DNA from: Pseudolabrys sp.
GTDB taxonomy: Bacteria; Pseudomonadota; Alphaproteobacteria; Rhizobiales; Xanthobacteraceae
Direction of reading: 5' to 3'
Assembly: GCA_026125895.1 (NCBI GenBank)
Contig: JAHCKG010000013.1
Span: 56,225-120,224 of the forward strand
DNA length: 64,000 nt
The position numbers and the translations under genes are program-made. The notes under the pieces are model-generated. The model was not told the origin of the DNA, did no database searches, and saw only the letters and a program-made list of their open reading frames with translations. Numbering within the stretch: position 1 is the first letter of the stretch; every line of letters starts with the position of its first letter. Below are positions 8,456 through 16,964 of the stretch, piece by piece.

Positions 8456-9394
8456 TCACGCGCGGGCCGGCAGATCCGCCTCGATACCGAGCATGCGTGC
8501 GGTGTTGAGGGAGAACATCTTGCGGATGTCCTCGTCGCTGTAGCCGAGCCTGATGCACAGCTTGACGCCGCGGCGCATGCCTTCGAGCGGCAGCATCGTG
8601 CCCGGCTGGCCGAGATCGGAGCCGATCACGGTTTGATCGACGCCCGCCGCCTCGATGAAATGGCCGAGCTCTTCCTCGCGGCGATGCTGGAATTTCGAAC
8701 CGTCGAGGAACATGCAGATCGAGTGCTCGACGAAAGCGCCCATGGCGGCGAGGCCCTTCACGTCGTTGAGCGAGCCATCGACGATCTCTTCCGGGTGCGT
8801 CACGCACATTTTCTTGACGCCGCGCTTCTTGGCTTCCTCGAGAACGATCCAGGTCTCGGAGATGTGCATATGGCCGCTCGCCAGGACCATGCCGGTCTTG
8901 GCGAGGATGTCGATGACTTCCTTGACCTCGTCGCGCACCTTCTTGTTGGCGTCGAGCACGGGAATGGCGACCGCCGGACGGATCTTGTCGGTCGAGGCCG
9001 GATGCGTGCTCTTGGCCTGCGCCTGCCAGCGGAAGTGCTGCTCGGCGGCGAGCGTCGGAAACCAGACGACCTTGCCGCCGGCGGCGGCCGTGTGCTCGAC
9101 GGCATAGGGGTTGAAGCCGCCGATGACGTTGTTCAGCGCGATGCCGGAATAGACCTTGGTCGTCAGCTCGGGGAAATTGTCGGCGATCAGCCTCGCGGTC
9201 ATGACGCCGCTGTAGTCGTGGTCCTTGGTGACCACGGCGGCAAAACCGGCTTTGGAATACTGACGCGCCAGTTCGACGTGATCGAGCGCGCGCTTGGCGA
9301 TCGACGGGCCGCTGTGGACATGCGGGTCGATGGCGCCGACCAGAAGGGCGTCGACGCGTTTTTCGAGTTCGGTGTCAGGAGCTGTAGTCGCCAT
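8456..9394 (-). CDS. Amidohydrolase-like metal-dependent hydrolase, DUF6282-type
   Basis: 312 aa. Seen: IDPHVHSGPS (HxH metal motif, about residues 24-28), TKDHDYSG, a central ASGHMHISE segment, VTHPEE, and IGSDLGQPG (late metal-binding Asp). These are the positions of an amidohydrolase/PHP-like TIM barrel. It is the first gene of the minus-strand operon and is divergent from an IclR gene. The family is found next to aldolases and transporters in proteobacteria, but I know of no established reaction. Confidence 0.75.
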   Translation of the reverse strand: MATTAPDTELEKRVDALLVGAIDPHVHSGPSIAKRALDHVELARQYSKAGFAAVVTKDHDYSGVMTARLIADNFPELTTKVYSGIALNNVIGGFNPYAVEHTAAAGGKVVWFPTLAAEQHFRWQAQAKSTHPASTDKIRPAVAIPVLDANKKVRDEVKEVIDILAKTGMVLASGHMHISETWIVLEEAKKRGVKKMCVTHPEEIVDGSLNDVKGLAAMGAFVEHSICMFLDGSKFQHRREEELGHFIEAAGVDQTVIGSDLGQPGTMLPLEGMRRGVKLCIRLGYSDEDIRKMFSLNTARMLGIEADLPARA

Positions 9395-9487
9395 ACGTCA
9401 TTTACCTCGAGCTGGCCGCGCTTTGCCGCAGCGGCCTTCGTTTTCCGCCCCATCCGTTGTTCGCGAGCGCGGTACAACGTTTTGTCC

Positions 9488-9517
9488 AATCTATCGGGCG
9501 AGTTCGCGACGAGTCAA
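9488..9517 (-). promoter_or_regulatory. Predicted sigma-70-type promoter of the hydrolase/aldolase/Liv operon
   Basis: On the minus strand TTGACT (9512-9517) and TAGATT (9488-9493) are spaced by 18 bp, about 94 nt before the hydrolase ATG. An ACAA-cgtt-TTGT dyad (about 9473-9484) lies over the expected transcription start, where a repressor could act. Confidence 0.5.
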
Positions 9518-9579
9518 TGGCGGGTTGCGCGCGGCGACGGAAAATGCCGCTCATGTCGCTTTTGTCGTGCAATTCCGGC

Positions 9580-9608
9580 TTGGCGCGTGTTTAGATGGCC
9601 GCTATAGT
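9580..9608 (+). promoter_or_regulatory. Predicted sigma-70-type promoter of the divergent IclR gene
   Basis: TTGGCG (9580-9585) and TATAGT (9603-9608) are spaced by exactly 17 bp, 45 nt before the IclR ATG. It faces away from the operon promoter at 9488-9517, with their -35 boxes about 62 bp apart. Confidence 0.55.
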
Positions 9609-9621
9609 GTTTCGCTGTCGC

Positions 9622-9633
9622 GAACATGTGTTC
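9622..9633. promoter_or_regulatory. Inverted repeat over the IclR gene transcription start, candidate autoregulatory operator
   Basis: The dyad is GAACA-TG-TGTTC, perfect 5-bp arms, beginning 13 bp after the -10 box. An IclR-family protein binding here would block its own promoter. The assignment rests on position and symmetry only. Confidence 0.4.
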
Positions 9634-9653
9634 AGTGGTTGAGGCGCGCAACG

Positions 9654-10466
9654 ATGGCTGCGGAAGGTTCAGGCGGCGTTCAGTCCGTCCATTTGGCGAT
9701 TGACGTTCTCGAGGCGGTCGCCTTTTCGGATGACGAACTCGGAGTGACGCAGATCGCCGATCGGCTCAAGGTCACCAAGGGATCGGTGCATCGCCACCTG
9801 ACGACGATGGTCGAGCGCGGCTATCTGTCACAGAATCCCGCGACCAGCCGCTACACCATCGGACCGAAGAGCCGCTTGCTGGCGCGCCTGTCGCCGGACA
9901 CCGATCTCGTAAAGGTCGCGGAAGGTCCGATGCGAGAATTGCGCGACGCGCTCGGACAGACGGTCGTGCTGTCGGAGATGACGCCGCGCGGCGCCATGGT
10001 GCTCGTCACCCTGCCCGGCACGTCGCCGATCGAAATCGGCGTGCGTCCCGGCAGCGAACTGCCGTTTTACAATTCGGCGCAAGGCAAGGTGCTGCTCGCC
10101 TATGCGCCGCGTCCGTTCCAGATGCGCATGCTGCGCGGCCCGTTCGAGAAGGTGACCACCAAGACCGTGGTCGCGCCGGATCGCCTCGACAAGTCGCTGC
10201 AAGACATCATCAAGCGTGGCTTCGGCGCGGCGCCCGAAGAGTCGATGCTCGGCATCAACGCCGTCGCGGTGCCGATCTTCGATGCCAACGATGCCTGCGT
10301 CGCGGCGCTGGCCGTGGTCGGCTCGATCCAGTATCTGCCCGAGAAGGCCAAGCCCGGCGACATCGCCGCGCTGATGCATGCCGCCGAGCAGATTTCACGC
10401 AAGCTTGGACACGGCAGCGGCGCGCCCTTCGCCAATATCAGGCACCGCAGCCAGTCCGGGCGCTAG
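9654..10466 (+). CDS. IclR-family transcriptional regulator
   Basis: 270 aa. Seen: N-terminal winged helix-turn-helix (LGVTQIADRLKVTKGSVHRHLTTM, quoted as LGVTQIADRLKVTKGSVHR), then the effector-binding IclR domain. The start at 9654 (MAAEGSGG) is chosen because the longer frame begins inside the divergent hydrolase. It is divergent from the hydrolase/aldolase/Liv operon and is its likely local regulator, with an aromatic or organic acid as probable ligand. Its stop overlaps that of the convergent M20 peptidase gene in a CTAG palindrome. Confidence 0.88.
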   Translation: MAAEGSGGVQSVHLAIDVLEAVAFSDDELGVTQIADRLKVTKGSVHRHLTTMVERGYLSQNPATSRYTIGPKSRLLARLSPDTDLVKVAEGPMRELRDALGQTVVLSEMTPRGAMVLVTLPGTSPIEIGVRPGSELPFYNSAQGKVLLAYAPRPFQMRMLRGPFEKVTTKTVVAPDRLDKSLQDIIKRGFGAAPEESMLGINAVAVPIFDANDACVAALAVVGSIQYLPEKAKPGDIAALMHAAEQISRKLGHGSGAPFANIRHRSQSGR

Positions 10467-11644
10467 AGCGCGCCGGTGGAGATCAGCGCGCAGATCGTCG
10501 CCGCCAGCGCCTGCGTGCGCGGCAGCAGCGTATCGACCCGGCAGAACTCGTCGTCGGTATGCGCCTTGCCGCCGACCGGGCCGAGGCCGCACAAGGTCGG
10601 CACGCCGAGCGCCGCGGTGAAGCCGGAATCGGCGCAGCCGCCGGTGAATTCGCCCTCGACCGGAAAGCCGATAGTGGCCGCCTCTTTCTGGTACACCTCG
10701 AACAGCGCCCGCGAATTCTTCTCCTCGAGCGGCAGAAACAGCGCCTTGGTCGTCAGCGTCGCGCTGGTGCCCGGCACGTCCTCGGCCATCACGATCTTTT
10801 CGATCTCGCCGATCAGTTCGCCGCGCTGCGCCAGCGTCATGAAGCGCAGGTCGAGTTCGGCTTCGGCCCAGGGTGCAACCGTGTTGTGCGTGTTGCCGCC
10901 CTTGATGACGCCGACATTGGTTGTGACGCCGGTCGCATAATTGGTGAGCGCATGCAGGCGCACGATCTTGCGCGCCAGGGCCTCGATGGCGCTGGCACCC
11001 TCCTTGTGGTTGACGCCCGAGTGCGCGGCGCGGCCCTTCACCGTGATGTGGAACGAGGCGCCGCCCTTGCGGCCGGTGACGACGTTGCCGCTGACGCGGC
11101 CGGGCTCGGTGTTGAACACGGCGCGCGCACCACGCGCCGCCGCTTCGATTTCGGCCTGCCCGGTCGGCGAGCCGATCTCCTCATCCGATGTGAACAGCGC
11201 GACCACCGGGAACGGCAAGCCGCCGACGGCCTTGATCGCGCGCAGCGCGAAAATGTTGGCGACGAGCCCGCCCTTCATGTCGCAGACGCCGGGGCCGTAG
11301 GCCATGTCGCCCTGGCGCGAATAGCCGCGCGTCTTGACCGTGCCCTTGGCGAAGACGGTGTCGCGATGGCCGAGCATCAGCACATGCTGGTTCTGGCCGT
11401 GACCCGGCACTTCGGCGCGGAACACGTCGCCGAAATCCGCCTTGGGAATGCGGGTGACGGTGATGCCCTCCGCCGTCAGCAGCTTGGCGATGTGCTCGCC
11501 GACGGCATCGGTGCCCGCTTTGTCGAAGCTGTTGGAGTCGATGTTGACCAATTCCTCCAGCATCGCCTCCATTTCGCCGGCGCGCGGCGCCAGCCAGGCG
11601 CGGATGCGCTCGGCAAAATCGGTTCTCTCCGCAGTCACCGTCAT
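10463..11644 (-). CDS. M20-family metallopeptidase, glutamate carboxypeptidase (CPG2)-like
   Basis: 393 aa, cytoplasmic (no signal peptide). Seen: zinc ligand GHRDTVF, bridging Asp in GPGVCDMKGG, catalytic/ligand pair TSDEEIGS, NTEPGR, and the terminal KAHTDDEF His. The middle holds the lid/dimerisation domain (GRAAHSGV). Members remove C-terminal Glu or deacylate N-acyl amino acids with two Zn ions. Last gene of the dipeptide transporter operon, overlapping the other M20 gene by 4 nt; it probably hydrolyses imported peptides or amides. Confidence 0.87.
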   Translation of the reverse strand: MTVTAERTDFAERIRAWLAPRAGEMEAMLEELVNIDSNSFDKAGTDAVGEHIAKLLTAEGITVTRIPKADFGDVFRAEVPGHGQNQHVLMLGHRDTVFAKGTVKTRGYSRQGDMAYGPGVCDMKGGLVANIFALRAIKAVGGLPFPVVALFTSDEEIGSPTGQAEIEAAARGARAVFNTEPGRVSGNVVTGRKGGASFHITVKGRAAHSGVNHKEGASAIEALARKIVRLHALTNYATGVTTNVGVIKGGNTHNTVAPWAEAELDLRFMTLAQRGELIGEIEKIVMAEDVPGTSATLTTKALFLPLEEKNSRALFEVYQKEAATIGFPVEGEFTGGCADSGFTAALGVPTLCGLGPVGGKAHTDDEFCRVDTLLPRTQALAATICALISTGAL

Positions 11645-13050
11645 GTCCGCCGTTCCTTGAGAATGCGCGCCCCGTCCTGGCCGAGATCGTAGAACAGGCC
11701 GGCCATGATTTGCAGCGCTTCGCGCGCAACGGAGCCCAGCAAATGTTCATCGGGCGCGTGCTGCGAGCAGGACGGATAGGAGTGCGGCACCCAGATCGTC
11801 GGCATGCCGAGAATGTCGGCGAACACGTCGTTGGGCAGCGAACCGCCGAGGTTCGGCAGCAGCGCCGGCTTCTTGTTGGTGGTCTTCGACATCGACGACA
11901 GCGCCCAGGTCACCCACGGATCGGTCGGGTCGAGCCGCGTCGCCGGGAACGTTTCCATGCGCGCCGGCCGCACCGCGACGCGTTGCAGGCCATGGGCATC
12001 GAGATGCTTGCGTACCGCCGGCAGGATGGTGTCGGGATCGGTGCCGACGACGAAGCGCAGTTGCATCGTCGCCTTGGCCGAAGGCGGAATGGCGTTGAGC
12101 GGCGCCTCCGGTGTGCCGGTCTTAAACGCCAGCACTTCGAGCGTATTCCAGCCGAAGATGCGTTCCTCGGTGGACAGCCCCGGCTCGCCCCAATCGGGAT
12201 CGACTTCCGGATCGCCAGGCTCCTGCCCGATCTTCACATCGGCGAGCGCCTCGCGCACCGCCTGCGGCAGGCTTTTCGGCTTGAGCGCATCGATCAGAAT
12301 GGCGCCCTTGGCATCGACCAGCGAGGCGATGGCGTGCGCCAGCAGCGTGCCGGCATTGGACAGGCCGCCGCCCCAGTTGCCGGAATGATGGCCGCCTTCG
12401 CGTAGATCGACGACCATCTCGAAATTCATGGCGCCGCGCGAGCCGAGAAACACCGTCGGGCGCTGCGCCGACAGCCGCGGGCCGTCGGAGCCGATCAGCA
12501 CGTCGGCTTGCAGCGCTTCGCGTTCGTCGGCGGCGATCTGGCGCAGGCCGGGCGAACCCGCCTCCTCGCCCATCTCCAGCAGCAGCTTGCAATTGAAGCC
12601 GAGCTTGCCGCCGCGCACCGCCATCACCTGCTCGAGCGCGGCGAGGTTGATGGTGTGCTGGCCTTTGTTGTCGGCGGTGCCGCGGCCGTACCAGCGATCG
12701 CCTTCGACCGTGATCTTCCACGGGTCGAGCCCCTGGCGCCACGCCGAGGCATGGCCGAACACGACGTCACCGTGGCCGTAGGTCAGCACGGTCGGCAGGC
12801 CGGCGCCCTCGTGGCGTTCGGCGATCAGGAACGGACCGTAGGCCGGCGCCGGGTTCTCGACCACGCGGCAGCGAAAGCCGAGCCGCTCGACATAGGGCAT
12901 AATGTCGGCGGTGAGATACGAACGCAGCACATCGATCTTGTCACCGCCCTGGCTCTCGGTGGGAATGGCGACGCGGCGGGCGAGCACATCCTTGAAGGCG
13001 CCGCTGTCGAAATATTCCGCCGCGCGGGCGACGGCGTCCTGACGTGTCAT
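11641..13050 (-). CDS. M20-family metallopeptidase (peptidase/deacylase)
   Basis: 469 aa, longer than its neighbour, in line with the ArgE/DapE/CNDP-like branch. Seen: LTYGHGDVV, YGRGTADNKGQ, EMGEEAGSPGL, IGSDGPR, the lid segment HHSGNWGG, and the C-terminal SQHAPDEH. All expected zinc ligands are present. It overlaps both neighbours by 4 nt (ATGA), so it is translationally coupled with the upstream ABC ATPase. It likely acts on the transported peptide inside the cell. Confidence 0.86.
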   Translation of the reverse strand: MTRQDAVARAAEYFDSGAFKDVLARRVAIPTESQGGDKIDVLRSYLTADIMPYVERLGFRCRVVENPAPAYGPFLIAERHEGAGLPTVLTYGHGDVVFGHASAWRQGLDPWKITVEGDRWYGRGTADNKGQHTINLAALEQVMAVRGGKLGFNCKLLLEMGEEAGSPGLRQIAADEREALQADVLIGSDGPRLSAQRPTVFLGSRGAMNFEMVVDLREGGHHSGNWGGGLSNAGTLLAHAIASLVDAKGAILIDALKPKSLPQAVREALADVKIGQEPGDPEVDPDWGEPGLSTEERIFGWNTLEVLAFKTGTPEAPLNAIPPSAKATMQLRFVVGTDPDTILPAVRKHLDAHGLQRVAVRPARMETFPATRLDPTDPWVTWALSSMSKTTNKKPALLPNLGGSLPNDVFADILGMPTIWVPHSYPSCSQHAPDEHLLGSVAREALQIMAGLFYDLGQDGARILKERRT

Positions 13051-14021
13051 GATGAAGCTACGGCCTCTTGTTGCAGCAAATGGCAGGTGGCCCAGCCGTC
13101 CGGCAGCGCGGTGACGGCGGGCGGTATGGTCTTGCAGATATCCATGGCGTTCGGACAGCGCGGCTGGAACGGGCAGCCGGCGTAGTGCGCCATGGGATTG
13201 GCCATGGCGCTGCCAATCTGTGTGTCCGGAACGCCGAGGTCCGGGTCCGGCGTCAGCACGGATTCGAGCAGCGCCCGGGTATAAGGATGGCCCGGCTGGG
13301 CAAACAGCCCGGCGCGCGTGCGCTCCTCGACGATGCGGCCGAGATACATCACCGCGACGCGGTCGGCGAGATGTTCGACCACCGCTAGATTGTGACTGAT
13401 GAAGAAATAAGTGAGGCCGAGCTCACGCTTGAGATCGAGCAGAAGATTGAGGATTTGCGCCTGCACCGAGACGTCGAGCGCCGAGGTCGGCTCGTCGCAG
13501 ATCACCACCTCGGGCCGCATCACCAGCGCGCGGGCGATGGCGACGCGCTGGCGCTGGCCGCCGGAGAGCTGCCCCGGATAGGCGTCGAGCATGCGCCGCG
13601 GCAGGCCGACGAGATCGAGCATCTCGACCACCTTGGCGCGGCGCGAAGCGGCGTCACCGATGCTGTGCACCGTAAGCGGCAGGCCGACGAGCTGGGCGAT
13701 CGATTTGCGCGGATTGAGCGAGGAATACGGATCCTGGAAAATCGGCTGAATGCGCCGCGCCACGGCGATGCGGTTACTGGCGGCAATCGGCGTGCCGTCG
13801 ATCAGTATCTCGCCGGACGATGGCGGCAACAGACCGAGCAGCATCTTGGCGAGCGTCGATTTGCCCGAGCCGCTCTCACCGACCAGAGCGAACACCTCGC
13901 CGCGCTTCACCTTGAGCGAAACGTCGGCGACGGCGGTCAGCACCGCCTTGCCCTTGAAGGCGCCTTGCGACACCGTAAAGCGCCGCGTCACGTCTCTGAG
14001 TTCGAGGACGGTGTCGCTCAT
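13047..14021 (-). CDS. Dipeptide/oligopeptide ABC transporter ATP-binding protein (DppF/OppF type)
   Basis: 324 aa. Seen: Walker [10 protein letters not shown], signature [15 protein letters not shown], Walker B VVICDEPTSAL, H-loop FISHNLA, and the C-terminal oligo_HPY cysteine region (GCPFQPRCPNAMDIC) that marks peptide/nickel importers. It overlaps the M20 gene and the DppD-like gene by 4 nt each. Confidence 0.92.
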   Translation of the reverse strand: MSDTVLELRDVTRRFTVSQGAFKGKAVLTAVADVSLKVKRGEVFALVGESGSGKSTLAKMLLGLLPPSSGEILIDGTPIAASNRIAVARRIQPIFQDPYSSLNPRKSIAQLVGLPLTVHSIGDAASRRAKVVEMLDLVGLPRRMLDAYPGQLSGGQRQRVAIARALVMRPEVVICDEPTSALDVSVQAQILNLLLDLKRELGLTYFFISHNLAVVEHLADRVAVMYLGRIVEERTRAGLFAQPGHPYTRALLESVLTPDPDLGVPDTQIGSAMANPMAHYAGCPFQPRCPNAMDICKTIPPAVTALPDGWATCHLLQQEAVASS

Positions 14022-15001
14022 GCCGCCGACCTGTTCTGCGCCTCGGAGCGGATGCAGCGGACTTCATGACCGGGGGACACGGTTTCGGTATGGATCTCGC
14101 GGGCGCATTCCGGCGCCGCGAAATCGCAACGATTGCGGAAGGCGCAGCCAGTGAGACGGCCGATCATGTTCGGCACCTGGCCGCGGATGGCGCCGAGCGG
14201 CGCGCCCGGCGCGGTGCGGCCCGACACCGGAATGCAGTTGAGCAGGCCGCGCGTATAAGGATGCGACGGCGTCTTGAACACGGCGCGCGCCGAGCCGCGC
14301 TCGACCACGGCGCCGGCATACATCACCGCGACCTTGTCGGCGACGCGCGCGACGACGCCGAGATCGTGGGTGATCAGCACCATCGCCATGTTGAGCTCCT
14401 TCTTGAGCTCGGCGAGCAGCCGCAGGATCTGCGCCTGGATGGTGACGTCGAGCGCCGTGGTCGGCTCGTCGGCGATGATCAGGTCGGGCTTGCACATCAG
14501 CGCCATGGCGATCATGACGCGCTGGCGCAGGCCGCCCGACAACTGATGCGGATATTGCAACAGCCGCCGCTCGGCCCCGGCGATGCCGACGCGCTCGAGC
14601 AACTCGATGGCGCGGGCTCGCGCCGCTTCCGCGCCGACATTCTCGTGGCACAGAAGCGCTTCGGTAAGCTGGTTGCCGATGGTGTAGGCCGGGTTGAGCG
14701 ACGTCATCGGCTCCTGAAAGATCATCGCCATGCGGCTGCCGCGCAGGTCGCGCATCCGCCGCTCCGGGATGGTCAAGAGATCGGTGCCGTCGAACGTCAG
14801 CCGCGTGGCGCGGCGCTGCGCCACGCGCGGCAGCAGATCCATGACGGCGAGCGAGGTCAGCGATTTGCCGGAGCCGCTTTCGCCGACGATGGCCAAGGTC
14901 TCGCCGCGCTCGACGGCGAACGATACTTCGCTGACGGCGTGCAGCACGCCGCCGCCCACCGGGATATCGATGACGAGGTCCTGCACGTCGAGCAATGCCA
15001 T
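14018..15001 (-). CDS. Dipeptide/oligopeptide ABC transporter ATP-binding protein (DppD/OppD type)
   Basis: 327 aa from [10 protein letters not shown] at 15001; the longer frame overlaps the permease and is rejected. Seen: [23 protein letters not shown] (Leu in place of the common Gln after SGG), DEPTTAL, LITHDLG and the oligo_HPY motif [15 protein letters not shown]. It forms a heterodimer with the following DppF-like subunit. Confidence 0.92.
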   Translation of the reverse strand: MALLDVQDLVIDIPVGGGVLHAVSEVSFAVERGETLAIVGESGSGKSLTSLAVMDLLPRVAQRRATRLTFDGTDLLTIPERRMRDLRGSRMAMIFQEPMTSLNPAYTIGNQLTEALLCHENVGAEAARARAIELLERVGIAGAERRLLQYPHQLSGGLRQRVMIAMALMCKPDLIIADEPTTALDVTIQAQILRLLAELKKELNMAMVLITHDLGVVARVADKVAVMYAGAVVERGSARAVFKTPSHPYTRGLLNCIPVSGRTAPGAPLGAIRGQVPNMIGRLTGCAFRNRCDFAAPECAREIHTETVSPGHEVRCIRSEAQNRSAA

Positions 15002-15006
15002 GGCGG

Positions 15007-15936
15007 TCAGGTCCGGTTTTCGGGCGCGGTCACGTCGCGCATGCCGTCGCCGACCAGGTTGATCGCCAGCACCAGGAACACCAGCGCCACCGCAGGCACG
15101 CCGATCACCCACGGACTGAAGAACATGTACTGCTTGCCTTCGGCGATCATGAGGCCCCAGGACGGCAGCGGCGGCTGCACGCCGAGGCCGAGGAACGACA
15201 GCGCCGCCTCGAGCAGAATGGCGTGCGCCATCTCCAGCGTGGCGACGACGATCAGCGCGTTGAGAATGTTCGGCAGAATCTCGGAAAACAGGATGCGCGG
15301 CGTCGAACAGCCGATGGCTTGCGCCGCGGCGACATAGTCGGCGCGCGCGATCTGCTGCGTTGCCGAGCGCGTGACGACGGCGAAGCGGTCCCACAGCAAG
15401 AGGCCGAGCACGATGATGACGCCCTGCAGTGAGCCGCCGACCAGCGCCGCCGAGGCGAGCGCGACCAGCACTACCGGCAGCGCCAGGCGCGTGGTGATGA
15501 CATAGCTCAGCACCGCATCGACCTTACCGCCGAAATAGCCGGCGCAGATGCCGAGCAAGGTGCCGATGGTGCCGGAGATCGCTACCGTCAGCAGGCCGAT
15601 CATCAGCGAGATGCGCGCGCCGAACAGCAGGCGGCTGAGATAATCGCGGCCCAGCTTGTCGGTGCCGAGGACGTGATCCCAGGTGCCCTTGGGATGCCAG
15701 ATCGGCGGGATCAGACGCTGTGCCAGGTTCTGCGCATAAGGATCGTGCGGCGCGATCAGCGGCGCCGCGAGCGCGGCGACGATAATGACGAACAGAATGG
15801 TGGCCCCGAGCAGCAGGCCGCTGTGACGCCGGCCGCGGCGCAAGAAGTTCGCGAGCGGCGAGCGTCGCGCCGGCGGCGCATCGAACGGCGCATCGCCGCC
15901 TGCGGGATCGATCGTTGTCGGCATCACGCTGCTCAT
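15007..15936 (-). CDS. Dipeptide/oligopeptide ABC transporter permease (DppC type)
   Basis: 309 aa. A long N-terminal cytoplasmic tail precedes the first membrane helix, then the LGTDKLGRDYLSRLLFG motif characteristic of DppC/OppC (TDxxGRD), five or six membrane segments and the EAA loop. Its start overlaps the DppB-like gene by 4 nt. Confidence 0.92.
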   Translation of the reverse strand: MSSVMPTTIDPAGGDAPFDAPPARRSPLANFLRRGRRHSGLLLGATILFVIIVAALAAPLIAPHDPYAQNLAQRLIPPIWHPKGTWDHVLGTDKLGRDYLSRLLFGARISLMIGLLTVAISGTIGTLLGICAGYFGGKVDAVLSYVITTRLALPVVLVALASAALVGGSLQGVIIVLGLLLWDRFAVVTRSATQQIARADYVAAAQAIGCSTPRILFSEILPNILNALIVVATLEMAHAILLEAALSFLGLGVQPPLPSWGLMIAEGKQYMFFSPWVIGVPAVALVFLVLAINLVGDGMRDVTAPENRT

Positions 15937-16850
15937 GCCAGACGAATCCTCGGATCGAGGAAGGCATTGGTGACGTCGGCGAGGAAGGTCAGCCCGACAT
16001 AGATCGTCGCCAGAATGAGGACGACCGCCTGCACCACCGGGAAATCGTTGCGCGCGATGGCCTCCCAGGCGAGGTAGCCGAGGCCGTGCATCGAGAACAC
16101 CGCCTCGATGACGATCGAGCCGCCGAGCATAAAGCCGAATTGCACCGCCGCCAGCGCCACCACCGGAATGATGGCGTTGCGCAGCGCGTGCTTGAAGATG
16201 ACCACCGCCGGCGCGACGCCTTTGGCCCGCGCGGTGCGGATGTAGTCGGCGGACAGCACTTCGAGCATGCCGTTGCGCGACAGCCGCATCACCGCCGGCA
16301 CGGCGTACCAGCCGAGCGCGATCGACGGCAGGATGTAGTGCTTCCAGCTCGAGGCGCCGGACACCGGCAGCCAGCGCAAAGTCACCGAAAAGAGAATGAT
16401 GAGGCCAAGGCCGAGGCAGAAGGTCGGGATCGCCTGCCCGATGACCGAGAACGACAGCGCCAGCCGGTCGATGATGGTGCCGTTATAGACCGCCGCCAGC
16501 ACGCCGAGCGGCACCGCCACCGCTATCGCCAGCAGCAGCGAGATGGCGCCGAGCGTCAGCGTGACCGGAATGCGCGAGGCGATCAGCGACACCACGGTGT
16601 CGCGGAAATAAAAGGAGTTGCCGAAGTCGAAGCGGACGGCCTTCCACAGCCAGTCGACGTACTGAACGACGAGCGGCTGATCGAGGCCGAACTGTCGGCG
16701 AATCTCTTCGACCTGCGCCGGCGTCGCCTCCGGGCCGGCGATCGAGACGGCGATGTCGCCCGACAGGTGCAACAGGAAGAACGCGACCACCGACACCGTG
16801 AAGGCAACGGAAAGCGCGACGATCAAACGCTGCAAGGTGTACGCGAGCAT
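15933..16850 (-). CDS. Dipeptide/oligopeptide ABC transporter permease (DppB type)
   Basis: 305 aa, six predicted membrane segments. Seen: the LGLDQPLVVQYVDW motif after the first periplasmic loop and the RTARAKG EAA-loop motif, both typical of DppB/OppB. It is separated from the upstream binding-protein gene by 114 nt that hold a stem-loop. Confidence 0.92.
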   Translation of the reverse strand: MLAYTLQRLIVALSVAFTVSVVAFFLLHLSGDIAVSIAGPEATPAQVEEIRRQFGLDQPLVVQYVDWLWKAVRFDFGNSFYFRDTVVSLIASRIPVTLTLGAISLLLAIAVAVPLGVLAAVYNGTIIDRLALSFSVIGQAIPTFCLGLGLIILFSVTLRWLPVSGASSWKHYILPSIALGWYAVPAVMRLSRNGMLEVLSADYIRTARAKGVAPAVVIFKHALRNAIIPVVALAAVQFGFMLGGSIVIEAVFSMHGLGYLAWEAIARNDFPVVQAVVLILATIYVGLTFLADVTNAFLDPRIRLA

Positions 16851-16923
16851 GACACGCCTCGACGAAACACTTCGGATGCGCTGGCAGGGTCGCCGGCGCG
16901 GCAGACTGGCACGATGCGAGAGG

Positions 16924-16956
16924 GGCGCCCGGCCTCCGCAAGGGAAGCCGAGCGCC
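16924..16956. promoter_or_regulatory. Stem-loop in the gap between binding-protein and permease genes
   Basis: GGCGC-c-CGGC pairs with GCCG-a-GCGCC around a 13-nt loop, giving a nine-pair stem with one mismatch and no T-tract. In binding-protein-dependent operons such structures protect the upstream SBP message and damp permease expression; that role is inferred here. Confidence 0.5.
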
Positions 16957-16964
16957 GGCCGATC

